Shown: positions 12,301-24,380 of the stretch, one piece after another | How positions within the stretch are numbered: the first letter of the stretch is position 1 | Layout: every line of letters starts with the position of its first letter | DNA from: Dysidea avara | Taxonomy: Eukaryota; Porifera; Demospongiae; Dictyoceratida; Dysideidae | Assembly: GCF_963678975.1 (NCBI RefSeq) | Contig: NC_089275.1 | Coordinates: 11,625,682-11,689,681 of the forward strand | DNA length: 64,000 nt | Direction: 5' to 3' | Position numbers and translations under genes: made by a program | Notes under the pieces: generated by a model | What the model was told of the DNA's origin: nothing | What the model saw: the letters and a program-made list of their open reading frames with translations, nothing else | The model's database searches: none

Positions 12301-13494
12301 ATCTAATGATCAGCATTGTCTTTATCATTTCTATTGCAATCACAGAAACCCTTAGTCTGACAGTATCCAGGTTGTGGTCTTACTGTGATGGCATGATGTG
12401 ATTTAGTTATCAAGGTGTTCCCTTTCCCTGGACTGGGTAATGATGTTATGTGCACATTGTCACGTTTGTCATCAAATATGTGCAGAAGCAACTAAAGCAT
12501 TAATAATGTAATAAACCACTGCTGATTCAGTGTGTAGATGCGCATGCTTTTGACCACCTTATTTGGTAAATATATTTCCCAGTGTATATCATGCAGAGTT
12601 CACATTTCATAAATACAACTGAACGTAACATCACATTGCAAAACTTAATGTACCTACAGGAAAAGCATTGGACCATCATGTACCAGTGTAAGCTAAGAAA
12701 ATCACTTTATCAATATATGATTACAGTTAGTAGCTGGGAACTACTTGCTGAATCATTGTTCAGCTTAATAAATTTCCATAAAATGTTCTACATAGCTACT
12801 GATAAAGTTTGATGTAGTTAATGCCAATGATAGAACAACAATAGTTTCAAAATTGTACATGTGCAGTGACAATTTTATTCCATGCACTCAACATTATAAC
12901 ATGTGGCATGGCCAGTAAAGGATGTTGTGATAGGGAAGTGACTTGGTTTAAACACAGAGAATTACAATGATGGGATGTACGTGTTGCATAACTTACAAAT
13001 TTATATATCCTATCAACATGTGCTGTTGCTATATACCTTTATGTTGCCTATACTTCTCAGAGATGTAGTAAGGAATGAACCGTGTAATAGTCAAATTGAG
13101 GTAATTGTTGGTGTTCACTTTCAGCACAGTATATGTACGATCGTGGGTGGCATCAATTAACACTAATTTTCTCCAACCATACTTCTGGTTCTCGCCTCCA
13201 AGAATTAGTTAATTGTGTGTCTCTTTTACAAAAGTCTAAATCAATAACAACTAAGCCTAAATCACTACTCGACGAGTTCTGTCAAAGGTCAATCACGTGC
13301 GCTCTCCAACATCCTTCTCTCACGTGATCCTGCCTTTAGATAAGCACCCTCAGAAAAAAACCGAAACAGTTCAGACCATATTGTACAATAATGTAAGATA
13401 GCTACTACCAACTGTTCATACACTAATGCTAAGAAGTACAGCCCCACTGTTATGATTATATAGCTATAACCTACCAAAACTAGCCACTATAATG
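9334..13494. other. Gene-poor, AT-rich stretch
   Basis: Only short open frames without domain features are seen. Some low-complexity C-rich and G-rich pieces lie near 9560-10040 (for example CCCCATCCCCACCCCC), probably old repeat sequence. No RNA gene was recognised. Confidence 0.5.
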
Positions 13495-14330
13495 TAGTGT
13501 GACGTGCGGCCCAAGAATCCGGCGCGCCACACCGTGAGTATATTAACAGGAAGAAAGAAAATGCGGTTTTCACACCTTTGATCCCTTATCCGATTGAAAA
13601 CAATTTGCTACAGAAGTGCCAGCTAGATAGGGGAGTCCGCATTCCAAATTTGAAGAAAATCGCTAAAGCCATTTCCGAGATACGAACGCCAACGTTTGGG
13701 TTGTTTTTTTCTTCTTTTCGCACACTTCGAAAAATCTGCCATAAAACACGTATGCGTGCTCCAATCGGGCTGAAATTTGGCACACTTAAAGGGCTCATTA
13801 AGGCGAATCTCAGTACCAACTTTGGTAGGAATCCGATGAACATTCACGGAGTTATGATCGATTATTTTCGTAAAATAAGGTCGAAGGTCTGTCACGCCCA
13901 CAGAGTAAACCCCTTGGATGAATGAGTTTAAAATTGCTATGTAGATGGAGTAACCATCGTAGGAGTGTATTTCTGTGATTTGAAAGGAATCCAGTTAAAG
14001 GCCATCGAGATATGACACAAAACCCAACCTGTGTCACAATTACGCGATCGATTTTTATGAATAATAAAACTTAGTTTTCACGGCTACCAGGCAAACCGCT
14101 TAGAGCAATGAGCTGAAAATCGGTGTGTAGCTGGAATAATTATCATAGAAAGTCCTTGCAGTAGTACAGAAAAATCGCATTACAAACCACTGAGTTATGA
14201 TTCGAAAGCCAACTACGTGTAGCAAATGCGAGATAGAGATACTCTAATAGAACAGTCACCCTAATAGAGCATTCCGCTACGTTTATAACTTACTCCACTA
14301 TAGAATTATATTGCATTGCAAGTTATTCTG
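13495..14330. repeat. Left terminal arm of the giant inverted repeat
   Basis: Inverted match to 24381-25212, for example AATTTGAAGAAAATCGCT, AACATTCACGGAGTTATGA and TACTGCAAGGACT-type blocks on both sides. It includes ACTCTAATAGAACAGTCACC at 14245, a motif that recurs all over the window. Open frames on both strands at 13578-14037 are shadows of this repeat, because equivalent frames appear in the right arm. Confidence 0.85.
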
Positions 14331-16195
14331 TAGGGAGTTCAGCTACAAACAGTTAATCTTATAGACAATTCAGCTATAAGAAAGTCACCCTGTAGAGGGT
14401 TCAGCTACGTACAACAAGTCACTCTGTAGATAATTCTGACAGCTACAAACAAGTCACTATGTAGAGAGTTCAGCTACAAAAATGCTACCCAGTAGAGAGT
14501 TCATCTAGATCAGCTACAAACAAGTTACTTTATACAATGTTCAGCTACAAGTAAGTCACTCTGTAGAGAGTACAGCTACAAACGAGTCACTCCGTGGTAC
14601 AAACAAGTCGCCGTGTAGCTGGAGAGTTCAGCAACCAATCAAAAATACCACCCTGTAAAGAGTTCAGCTATACAAACAACTTATAATTATCTCTATAGAG
14701 AAAGTTATAACTCTATAGAGAGATCAGCTAGAAACAAGTCATCCAGTAGAGAGATCAGCTAGAAGACATCACCTTATAGAGTTCAGTTACAAAGAAACCA
14801 CCATTATAGAGAGTTCAGCTGCAAACAAATCACCCTGTAGAGAGTTCAGCTATGAACAGATCACCCTGTAGAGAGTTCAGCTAGAAACAATTTTCCCTGT
14901 AGAGAAATCAGCTAGAAAAAGTCATCCTGTAGAGAGATCAGCTAGAAGGATCACCTTGTAGAGAGTTCAGCTACAAACAAATCACCCTGCAGATAGTTGA
15001 GCTACAAACAAGTCACCCTGTAGAGAGATCAGCTAGAAGTTACCTTGTAGAGAGTTCAGCTACAAACAAATCACCCTTCGCATAGTTCAGCTACAGACAA
15101 TTACCTGTAGAGAGATCAGCTAGAAGTTACCCTGTAGAGAGTTCAGCTACAAACAATTCACCCTGTAGAGAGATCAGCTAGAAGAAGTCACCTTGTAGAG
15201 AGTTTAGCTACAAAGAAGCCACCATGTAGAGAGTTCAGCTGCAAACAAATCATCTGTAGAGAGTTCAGCCAGAAATAACTTCACCCTGTAGAGAGCACAG
15301 CTAGAAACAAGTCACCCTGTAGAGAGATCAGCTACAAAGAAACCATCCTGTAGAGAGTTCAGTTACAAACAGATAACCCTATAGAGACTTCAGCTAGAAA
15401 CAATTTTCCCTGTAAAGAGATCAGCTAGAAAAAGTCATCCTGTAGAGAGATCAGCTAGAAGGATCACCTTGTAGAGAGTTCAGCTACAAACAAATCACCC
15501 TGCAGATAGTTGAGCTACAAACAAGTCACCCTGTAGAGAGATCAGCTAGAAGTTACCTTGTAGAGAGTTCAGCTACAAACAAATCACCCTGCGCATAGTT
15601 CAGCTACAGACAATTACCTGTAGAGAGATCAGCTAGAAGTTACCCTGTAGAGAGTTCAGCTACAAACAATTCACCCTGTAGAGAGATCAGCTAGAAGAAG
15701 TCACCTTGTAGAGAGTTTAGCTACAAAGAAGTCACCATGTAGAGAGTTCAGCTGCAAACAAATCATCTGTAGAGAGTTCAGCCAGAAATAACTTCACCCT
15801 GTAGAGAGAACAGCTAGAAACAAGTCACCCTGTAGAGAGATCAGCTACAAAGAAACCATCCTGTAGAAAGTTCAGTTACAAACAGATAACCCTATAGAGA
15901 GTTCAGCTAGAAAAATTAAGTTACCGTGTAGAGTGATCAGCTAGAAACAAGTCATCCAGAGATCAGCTAAAAACAAAAAGTCACCCTGTAGAGAGTTCAG
16001 CTAGAATAAGTAACCTTGTAGAGAGTTCAACTACAAAGAAACCACCACATAGAGAGTTCAGCTGCAAACAAATCACCCTGTAGAGAGTTCAGCTAGAAAC
16101 AAATCATCCTGTAGAGAGTTCAGTTAGAAACAAATCACTCTGAAAAGAGTTCGGCTACAAACAATGAGAGTTTCAGCTACAGTTGAGTGATGTAA
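14331..16195. repeat. Satellite array of 31-bp monomers (left arm)
   Basis: About sixty degenerate units of roughly 31 bp, consensus CTGTAGAGAGTTCAGCTACA plus AACAAGTCACC. Variants GATCAGCTAGAA and shorter 20-27-bp units occur. No reading frame runs through it. The right arm at 22885-24380 holds the reverse complement of the same monomer. Confidence 0.95.
14881..15906. repeat. 513-bp direct duplication within the satellite array
   Basis: 14881-15393 is followed at once by a near-identical copy at 15394-15906. Both copies begin CTAGAAACAATTTTCCCTGT and share the same order of monomer variants, such as CTGCAGATAGTTGAGCTAC and the short unit GTTCAGCTACAGACAATTAC. They differ at scattered bases. 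This is a recent block duplication creating a higher-order repeat. Confidence 0.88.
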
Positions 16196-16378
16196 GAAGT
16201 CACCTTATTAACTACAGTATGTGTTATAATTCATTCAGTGTTTAATATACAAATATTTAATCAGACAAAAGCTATACACACAATTTCTTCCTTTGTTCCA
16301 CAATTCCTGCAGTAAAGAAAAAAAGTTAAAAAGGAAGCACCAAAGCCAGTTTATGCCTTGCAATGCAAAAAGAAGTGA

Positions 16379-16718
16379 TATCTAAACCAAAACAGCCAAG
16401 CTGTAAAAAAAAGAGTGCGGCCCCCAAAAAGGCCAAGATGAAAAAAGATGTGAAATCCAAGGTGGCAGCCAAGAAATGGCTGTGATGGTAGGTTAATGGA
16501 AAAAAAATTTAATTGCAACAATTCAGGTGAATTTGATGCCGAATCCTAGTGGAGGAGGCAAAGCAAATTCACCGGAATTGTCATAATTTAAATTTTTGCC
16601 ATTAGCCTACCATCACAGCCATTTCTTGGCTGCCACCTTGGATTTCACATCTTTTTTCATCTTGGCCTTTTTGGGGGCCACACTCTTTTTTTACAACTTG
16701 GCTGTTTTGGTTTAGATA
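16379..16718. mobile_element. Hairpin MITE, about 340 bp (copy 1)
   Basis: Almost the whole unit is a palindrome. The left arm reads ATCTAAACCAAAACAGCCAAG ... AAGAAATGGCTGTGATGGTA (in separated pieces) and the right arm is its complement, around a short centre with ATTCAGGTGAATTT. A second copy lies at 22343-22680. Short flanking sequence (AAAAAGAAGTGATATC) is shared with the far side of copy 2 in inverted order, so the copies belong to the giant inverted repeat rather than being independent insertions. Confidence 0.8.
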
Positions 16719-17198
16719 TAATCAAACTTTAACAAAAAGTGAAATTTAATCTTATACTGCAAGTTTATAGCAAAAGATAACAGTGCAACTGTTACAGCTA
16801 CTGTACTGGACCATATGAACAAAGAAAATCATTTAATATGCAGGCATGTTCACAGTAGCTAACATCTTCAAATTATATATGTAGCATAGCTATACTGTAC
16901 AGTACATACGTACATGTAGTAATGTGCCCGGCGTTAATGTCAACCACACCTTGCTGCTGATCGTTCACGAGTAGGTCTAAGGCGCTGACTTAGCAATCCA
17001 GCGCAGTCCGGAAAGTGCACGATTATGGAACAATGGTTGGGGAATTACCTTTCCTTATACGGCCGATAGACAACACATGTAGGTACAACCGTAAATATGC
17101 ATGCATGGCTGCGGAAGTGAGGTAATATAGCTACCCTTTATGGATTGTATTGTTTATAGAGAAGTACATCACAGTGAAGCTGTGTTAGCTACACGTAT
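16719..17198. other. No gene; possible tRNA-like remnant near 16980
   Basis: AGGTCTAAGGCGCTGACTT at about 16972 resembles the D-arm and anticodon arm of a class II tRNA, but no T-arm or acceptor stem follows. Otherwise unassigned. Confidence 0.35.
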
Positions 17199-18378
17199 AG
17201 GCCACTCCAAATAAATTTCCTGTTTCCCGTCCTGACCTCAGGCATATTTTCATGCGGGCGGGCGGTTCATTTCCATTTCATTATGAGATTGGCAGCTTTT
17301 CAAATTAACCATTATTTGCTTGGCACAGCTATAGAAGCTGCATAAAGCATATCCCTTCCTTTTCAAGTTGCATAATAATACTGCATGACAAACGTGAATT
17401 TTGTGCCGACTTGATAGCACTGCAGACACGTGAGCTAACACTGTTTCAAGTAAGCCTGTCAGTATGTAAGGATAACCGGAAAATAATGGAAGAATACGGA
17501 ATAATGGAATAGAGCTGACAGTAACCAGGGACGGGAAACAGGAATTTATTTATTTATTTTATTTATTTATTTATTACTGTGTAGGACTCCATCAAGGAGT
17601 ATAGTTAACACACAGATACAAAACAAAATCAGATGGTTTAACAAAACGTCCTTAAAACAGTTTATAGATGGCTGATTGACCACATCTTCTGGCAAAGTGT
17701 TCCATAATTTAATAGTGAATTGTAAAAAGGAAAATAAGTACGAGTTGATTTTTGCTTGTGGGATTCTGAAACGTTGTGAATGACCTCTGGTAACTGATGA
17801 CATTGATGTTAAAGAGATAGATGCATGGAACTTCCATTTGACAATTGATTATCTTATAAAAAATGACTAGTTTGCAAAATCTACGTCGTGATTCTAGAGA
17901 GGGCCAATTAAGTGATGTGAGCATGTTCGTAACACTACTTCTCCAGGAGTAATTGTTCATTGTATACCTTGCACTGTTGCAGCACTACATTGAATCTTTT
18001 CTATGACACAAATATCAGATTGAAGGTGAGGGGCCCATATAGGTGAAGCATATTCTAGTATGGGTCTGACAAAGGACTTATAGCAATGAGATCTTACAGA
18101 ATTGGACAATGATTGATGTTCCTCCTCAGAAAAGCTAAGGCTGAATTGGCCTTATGACAGATGTTATGAATATGATTTTTCCAAGTAAGATGTTCATCAA
18201 ATGTTATTCCTAGATATTTTTCCTTTTAGGCCTTTTGAATTAGGTGATCAAATAAGTAATAGTTATGTTCAATAATATGATGTTTATTTGAAATTGTAAG
18301 ATGTACACATTTAGCTGGGTTAAATTCCATTTGCCATCTCCTGGCCCATGCTTGTAAAGTACATTATTTGGAGTGGTC
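17199..18378. mobile_element. MITE split by a LINE insertion
   Basis: The left end GCCACTCCAAATAAATTTCC plus TGTTTCCCGTCC at 17199-17233 is inverted at 17525-17545 (GGGACGGGAAACAGGAATTT), and the inverted terminus resumes at 18367 (ATTTGGAGTGGTC). The intervening 17546-18366 is a LINE. Removing the LINE rejoins a MITE of about 360 bp, so the LINE is the younger insertion. Confidence 0.72.
17546..18366 (-). pseudogene. 5'-truncated non-LTR retrotransposon (LINE), reverse transcriptase C-terminal part
   Basis: Read on the minus strand, the sequence encodes recognisable pieces of a CR1/L2-like reverse transcriptase C-terminus: LQAWARRWQMEFNPAKC, then YLGITFDEHLTWKNHI, SFVRPILEYASPIWAPH and finally LWNTLPEDVVNQPSINCFK. 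The pieces lie in different frames with internal stops, so it is dead. The 3' end is a TAAA-type simple repeat (TTTATTTATTT on the plus strand at 17546-17575). The same family occurs at 44585-44815. Truncation at the 5' side is the usual result of incomplete reverse transcription. Confidence 0.85.
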
Positions 18379-20049
18379 TAAATTGTCATTTAATAATTCA
18401 TGGCAGTGATGGCACTTTTAATACAAAAAAAATTAATGCACTACAAGTAATTATACTATATACAGTATATAAGAGCTCAATAATTGTCAGCGATTGATAT
18501 ACTGTATGCATGAGTGGTGATCACTTTTGAGTCATAAAGTATATAAACTGCAATTCAGTGAAGGAAGGCAAATCTTCTATGCATAATAGGTGATTAGCTA
18601 GGTAAAGAAGCAGCAATGTCATTGACTGCTAAAGCTGAAGAAAACTGACTCAAGAGTTCAACTGCCTTAACAAAATTGCACTCTGCCTTTAGATAGAGAA
18701 GTTATGGCATCTGTTTACAGTTATAAAAGATGGGCACGTCTGAGCAACTGCTGCTATTAGAAGTTCCTGGTCAAAACTTTTGGCATACCTTGCTACAATT
18801 GGCACAAGCCATTAACACCAGAGTTAGGCCTGTAGCAGATGCTGCTGCTAGTTGTACAGATGTCGCTGCTAAGAATGTTGTAGCCAGGAGCAAACACATC
18901 CATGCACACATGAGCTTAAGTTGAAAATTATTTCCCTGTCATCAAATTCTCCAAACAATGCATTGTCATCCATGTCAGTGATACCTACATTGATAACACC
19001 CTTGTAAACAGCTCACACACTAAATACATTTGCATATACCATAAATTGTACATGTATATACAGCCCTGCAAAATGACACCGCACCATTTTTTCACAGCTT
19101 GGCTGTTTTTGAGTGCATGGATTGGATGTACACATACAACATGTGAACAACACATGTTATTGCAAGCACAGCCTTGTGTGTTATGTTTTCAAGTATGTAG
19201 ACTGACAAATTTTGGAAACTGTGAATGTTTACATACAGATATAGATCCAAGTCATCACCAGGAATAGATGGCAACATTATAGTACACAAAATGTGGTGTC
19301 TAATGATGTGGCTGTGTTATTCAGTCCACTTTCAACAGTTAATCTCAAGATAGTATATATATAATATTATACTACTTACCTTTTTATGGAATCACTTACC
19401 TTCTACAGTGTGTACATGTGTATGCATTCAGAGAATGTTTTGATATTTGCAATAGTAAACAGGGTTTTAATCTGATAAGAGACCTGTACACAGGTGTCTT
19501 ACTGGGTAAGACATCTAGCTACAAACTTTGACAAACAAATTGCATATTTTCAGGGTTACTAACAAATTACAGATACAAGGGCCATTCGTTGTCTAAATCA
19601 CTAAAACATGCTAAGGAAACTTCAGTGAATAAACATCCCCTGCCCTCCATCGGTGATTATTACATCATTCCTTGGTGGTTGTTTATCTACTGCATGAAGA
19701 ATCCTAGCACTGCATGTCTTACCTATATATACTTGTATATACATCACACACATATACGATGATATTATAGCAAAGATGATCCTTAGCAGAACTTACTTAT
19801 TAGTAGCCATAGGTATACTGGAGATAATAATGATATTGATATAGTATGCAATACATTGTTACTACTGCAACTATGTAGCTAATTGGATGTGTTGGAAGAG
19901 CTAGACTATTATAAACTACATAAATGCTCCAAATGCATCATATATATTTCATTGTGTCTTGTGCTTTGTTACCCACTTGTTCTATCTCAGCAAGAATCAA
20001 ATTATATTGTCATTGCAAAAGAACCAAATTCATTTCATTTCCGATAACA
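18379..20049. other. No gene recognised
   Basis: An open frame at 18730-18924 begins MGTSEQLLLLEVPGQNFWH but shows no domain. The rest is AT-rich with short frames only. Confidence 0.4.
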
Positions 20050-20289
20050 ATATGTGACCGGATCTGTGAAAGGGGTCTTGTAGCCTTTCCAATTGCATGT
20101 ACTTGGAAATCCATACTGTAACTTGACTTGTGAGTATGGGTACCAGCCTGAAATATGATCACTTTACACTACTAACATAGCACTATTCCTGGATGTAATT
20201 TTAAGGCAATAGGTTAAACACATGATGAGTTATGACTTGGAAATTTGGAAAGGCTATATGACTCCTTTTGGCAGATCCGGTCACATATG
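20050..20289. mobile_element. Short MITE with TATGTGACCGGATCTG ends
   Basis: The left TATGTGACCGGATCTGTGAA and right CAGATCCGGTCACATA ends are inverted, with AGCCTTTCCAA further in on both sides. It lies about 310 bases upstream of the subtilase start codon, so it could affect that promoter. Related termini appear near 38957 and 45208. Confidence 0.75.
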
Positions 20290-20600
20290 GTCTACAATCT
20301 ACTGATGTGCTACAACATATACCGGTAACATCCATCTTCATTAAATATTATTGTTTTGGTGCATGTATAGTTAAGATAATGTGAAGCCATAGGAAATCCT
20401 TCCTTATGAAGCCATGTATTCAATTGCTACAATTTATAAAAGGGACTTGAGTTTGACTGCAGTGTACATCGAACAGTATAGTGATTATACTGTTTTACTG
20501 TCCTGCTACAGACTCAATACCTACTCATATTTGAGGGCACATCACTAGGTTACAAATAGATCACGGATAAAGAACTCTACTGCATCTTTACTGTACAACA

Positions 20601-22139
20601 ATGAGATATCATCAGTGCCAAATTGTTGCACTGATGTTTGGCTTTTTCATATTCCAAGATGTTTCTGGTGTTGCTAGAGTTACAAGATCTCCAGATGAAA
20701 GCTTACGTGACCCAGGAACTTACTTAGTCTACTTTATGAAGAGTGCAAGAAAAGCTCAGCTAAAAGATTTTGTTACACAGTTGATATCAGCAAATTTTGA
20801 AGCAGAGGTACTTTCTGAATTTTTCAGCATTAAAACTTTATCTGCAAGGCTGTCAGAACAAGCACTGAGTTGGGTAAGAATAATTTTAAAAATTACAATC
20901 TAACATCATAATCAAATGGTTCAGGAGCACTCACACACACAAAGCAGTGAAATAAATGACTCTATGTTAATCTATGTATATACTTATAATGTACTGTAGG
21001 TTACAAATCACAACTTAGTCATGGAGGTGAAGGAGAATGAATACATTCTACTTGTCTCTCAAATTAGCAACATGCAGGCATCTCTTCCAGCAAGACCAGG
21101 ATGGCACTTGGATAGATTAGATCAACAGACACTGCCACTTGATATGAAATTTAATGCTAGCCAATACACTGGGAAATCAGTTGATGTATATGTACTGGAC
21201 ACTGGTATTCACTATAATCACAGTGTGTTCAATGGTAGAGCTCACTATCCAGGCTGTGATCCAATTGACAAGTTAGAAAACACAACACTGAAGGGGGAAG
21301 ACTGCAATGGTCATGGAACTCATGTAGCGGGTCTTGTTGGTGGAAATGGTATTGGACTAGCCACTAGTGTGACTTTGTTTTCTGTTAGAGTAGCAAACTG
21401 TAGAGGCAAAGCTTCGGAGGCATCTCTCCTTGATGGACTAATGTGTGTACGTGAACATAGGAAAAGCAGAAATGAAACACGTGCAATTGTTAATCTTGCT
21501 ATTGCTGGAACTGTCAACTTACAAAGTCTTTTTGGTGCTGTTTGGAGAGTATTAGAAAGTAATATACCAATCATTGCTGGTGCTGGAAATGGGAATCCTG
21601 AAGTGAATTATGATGCCTGCAAAGTTTATCCAGCTGGTTACAAGGGTGTGATCACTGTAGGTGCCACTGACATGGATGACAATGCATTGTTTGGTGAATT
21701 TGGTACAAGAGTAGTAACTTTTAACTTAGGTTCATGTGTGGATGTCTTCGCTCCTGGCTACAACATTCTCAGCAGTGACATCTGTACAGTTAGCAGCAGC
21801 ACCTGCTACAGGCCTAGCTCTGGTGTTTTTGAAACTATCATGGCTCAAGCTGAATGTAGCAAGACATGTCAAAAATTTCGAACTGGAACTTCTCATAGTA
21901 CAGCATTAGTCACTGGAGCAGTTGCTCTATTATTGGAGAAATGTCCATCTCTTAAACGTAAACAGATTCCAAACATTGTTAGAACTTCTCTATCTAAAGG
22001 CAGAGTGCGATTTTGTAAGGCATTTGAACTATTGAGTCAATTTGCTCAATTACTAGCACTCAATGATGTTGTTGCTTCTTCACCCAATCGTCTATTATAC
22101 ATAGGAGATTTACCTTCTTTTAATTGCAGTATGCCTTGA
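20601..22139 (+). CDS. Secreted subtilisin-like serine protease (S8, proteinase K-type)
   Basis: Two exons, 20601-20873 and 21000-22139, joined by a 126-base phase-0 GT-AG intron (TGG|GTAAGA ... TGTAG|GTTACA), give a 470-residue protein. Residues 1-23 are a signal peptide. About 35-115 match an I9-type inhibitory propeptide (GTYLVYFMKSARKAQ). The catalytic domain follows, with Asp158 in VYVLDTGIH, His196 in GHGTHVAG, oxyanion Asn288 in AGAGNGNPE and Ser389 in RTGTSHSTA, so the triad is intact. A cysteine-bearing insertion of about 35 residues precedes the serine. The serine motif reads GTSHSTA instead of the usual GTSMA. Closest named relatives would be fungal proteinase K/cerevisin and animal PCSK9-like proteins; the substrate is unknown. 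The start is the first ATG before the signal peptide. The gene sits alone inside the giant inverted repeat. Confidence 0.9.
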
Positions 22140-22342
22140 TCATCAATCATTTGCATCAATCAATTTTGCTCAAGAACTAATGCTTCATTTAGCTGCATAT
22201 TTTTCAACTTTGATGCACATAACATGTTCATTTACTATAGTATGCAGACTTTACACTCATTGTAATATATAGGTCATAATATCAATATATATATACAGTA
22301 CTGCACGTCAATACTTGTAGGAGACAACTTTTAATGATATGA

Positions 22343-22680
22343 ATATCTAATCAAAAATAGCCAAGCTGTAAAAAAGGTGCAGCCCCCAAAAAGGCCATGG
22401 TGAAAAAAGATGTGAAATCCAAGGTGGCAGCCAAGAAATGGCTGTCATGGTAGGTTAATGGTAAAACTTTTAATAACGACAATTCAGGTGAATTTGGTGC
22501 CAAGACCAAGCGGTACAAGATTCACCTGGATTGTTGTTATTAAAATTTAACCATTAACCTACCATCACAGCCATTTCTTGGCCACCACCTTGGATTTCAC
22601 ATCTTTTTTCACCATGGCCTTTTTGGGGGCTGCACCTTTTTTTACAGCTTGGCTGTTTTTGATTAGATATCACTTCTTTT
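22343..22680. mobile_element. Hairpin MITE, about 340 bp (copy 2)
   Basis: Same palindromic unit as 16379-16718, with arms meeting at ATTCAGGTGAATTTGGTGCC. Arms share TGAAATCCAAGGTGGCAGCC and its complement. It lies 200 bases beyond the subtilase stop codon. Confidence 0.8.
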
Positions 22681-22884
22681 TGTATTTGTATACTGCAAAG
22701 CCGGCCAATGGCTGACGTTGGGGCTTTTTTAACCCATGTACTTTTTTCTTTACCACAGGAAGAAGAAAAGAACTTAAAAGAAGATTTTTAATACTTCAAT
22801 TATTTTTGATTTTATTAGTAATTATACAAATTATATACATATATTTATTACATGCCCATTATTCCCCACAGGATATTTTTTGCA

Positions 22885-24380
22885 GCTGATCTCTGTACTG
22901 GGTGACTTGAAATGTAGCTGAACTATCTACAAGGTGAGCTCTTCTAGCTGATCGCTACAGGTGATTTGTTTCTAGCTAAACTCTCTACATGGTGGTTTCT
23001 TTGTAGCTGAACTCTCTACACGATGGTTTCTTTGTAGCTGAACTCTCTATAAGGTGACCTCTTCTAGCTGAACTCTTTACATTGTGTCTAGTTTCTAGCT
23101 GATCTCTCTACAGGGTGATTTGTTTGCAGCTGAAATCTCTACAGGGTGATTTGCTTGTAGCTGAACTCCTTACATTGTGTCTATAGTTTCTAGCTGATCT
23201 CCACAGGGTGATTTGTTTATTTATTTTTATTTTATTTATTTAGCTTTACAGCATGCATGCAAGTAAAATCAAAATTGCATGCTGAAGGTATGCCAGCAAC
23301 AGGTGCTGACATCCAAGGTGAAAAACAAAAAAATTAATAAATAAACAATTTTAGTTACCGTTAATTACAGAATTATAGTTACAGTTCATTGAAGTTTACA
23401 GATATAGGCACACTGGAGCAGCGATGACATGGACAAAGAAGGTGAAAAGTGCAGGCTCGATCAAAATTGAAATTATTGTAAAAATGAGTCCATAAGTGTT
23501 GGATTAATTGGCGTTTGATAATGTTAGTTGGTAATGAAATGTTAATAACTGGGAGGTAGTTGTAAAGTCGTGAGATTCTATTGAAGTAAGATTCTATTGA
23601 AGTACTCTCTACAGGGTGACTTGTTTGTAGCTGAACTCTCTACAGGGTGATTTGTTTGTAGCTGAACTCTCTACAAGGTAACTTCTTCTAGCTGATCTTT
23701 CTACAAGGTGATTTGTCTGTAGCTGAATTCTCTACAGGGCAATTTGTTTGCTGCTGAACTCTCTACATGGTAGTTTCTTTGTAGCTGAACTCTCTACAAT
23801 GTAACTTCTTCTAGCTGAACTCTCTACAGGGTGACTTGTTTGTAGCTGAACTCTCTACAAGGTAATTTCTTCTAGCTGAACTCTCTACAGGGTGACTTGT
23901 TTCTAGCTGATCTCTGTACAGGGTGACTTGTTCCTAGCTGAACTCTCTACAGGTGATTTGTTTGTATCTGAACTCTCTTACATGGTGGTTTCTTTGTAGC
24001 TGAACTCTCTACAAAGTGACTTCTTCTAGCTGATCTCTCTACAGGATGACTTGTTTCTAACTGAACTCTCTATAGTGTGATCTGTTCATAGCGGATCTTT
24101 CTACTGGGTGATTTGTTTGCAGCTAAACTCTTTGCATGATTGTTTCTTTGTAACTGAACTCTCTACAAGGTAACTTCTTCTAGCTGATCTCTCTACAGGG
24201 CAATTTGTTTGTAGCTGAATTCTCTACATGGTGATTTATTTGAGCTGAACTCTCTACATGATGGCTTCTTTGTAGCTGAACTCTCTATTAGGTACCTTCT
24301 TCTAGCTGATCTGACTACAGAGTGACTTGTTTGTAGCTGAATTCCCTACAGAATAACTTGCAATGTAATATAACTTTGTA
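22885..24380. repeat. Satellite array of 31-bp monomers (right arm, inverted)
   Basis: Reverse complement of the left array: GGTGACTTGTTTGTAGCTG plus AACTCTCTACA, repeated about forty times. It is interrupted by a foreign insertion at about 23215-23600. Confidence 0.95.
23215..23600 (-). mobile_element. Insertion inside the right satellite array (probable retroposon 3' end)
   Basis: The 31-bp periodicity stops at a TTTATTTATTTTTATTTTA tract and resumes at 23603. On the minus strand this would be a 385-base retroposed fragment with a TAAA-type 3' tail, like the tails of the LINEs at 17546 and 44585. No protein similarity was recognised in it. Confidence 0.5.

Noticed and set aside
13578..14037. 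Frames of 85-115 residues in the left arm of the giant inverted repeat
   Set aside because: The same frames recur mirrored in the right arm on both strands; they are repeat sequence without domain similarity.
16972..17012. tRNA-like sequence AGGTCTAAGGCGCTGACTT
   Set aside because: It has a D-arm-like and anticodon-arm-like part but no T-arm, B box or acceptor stem.
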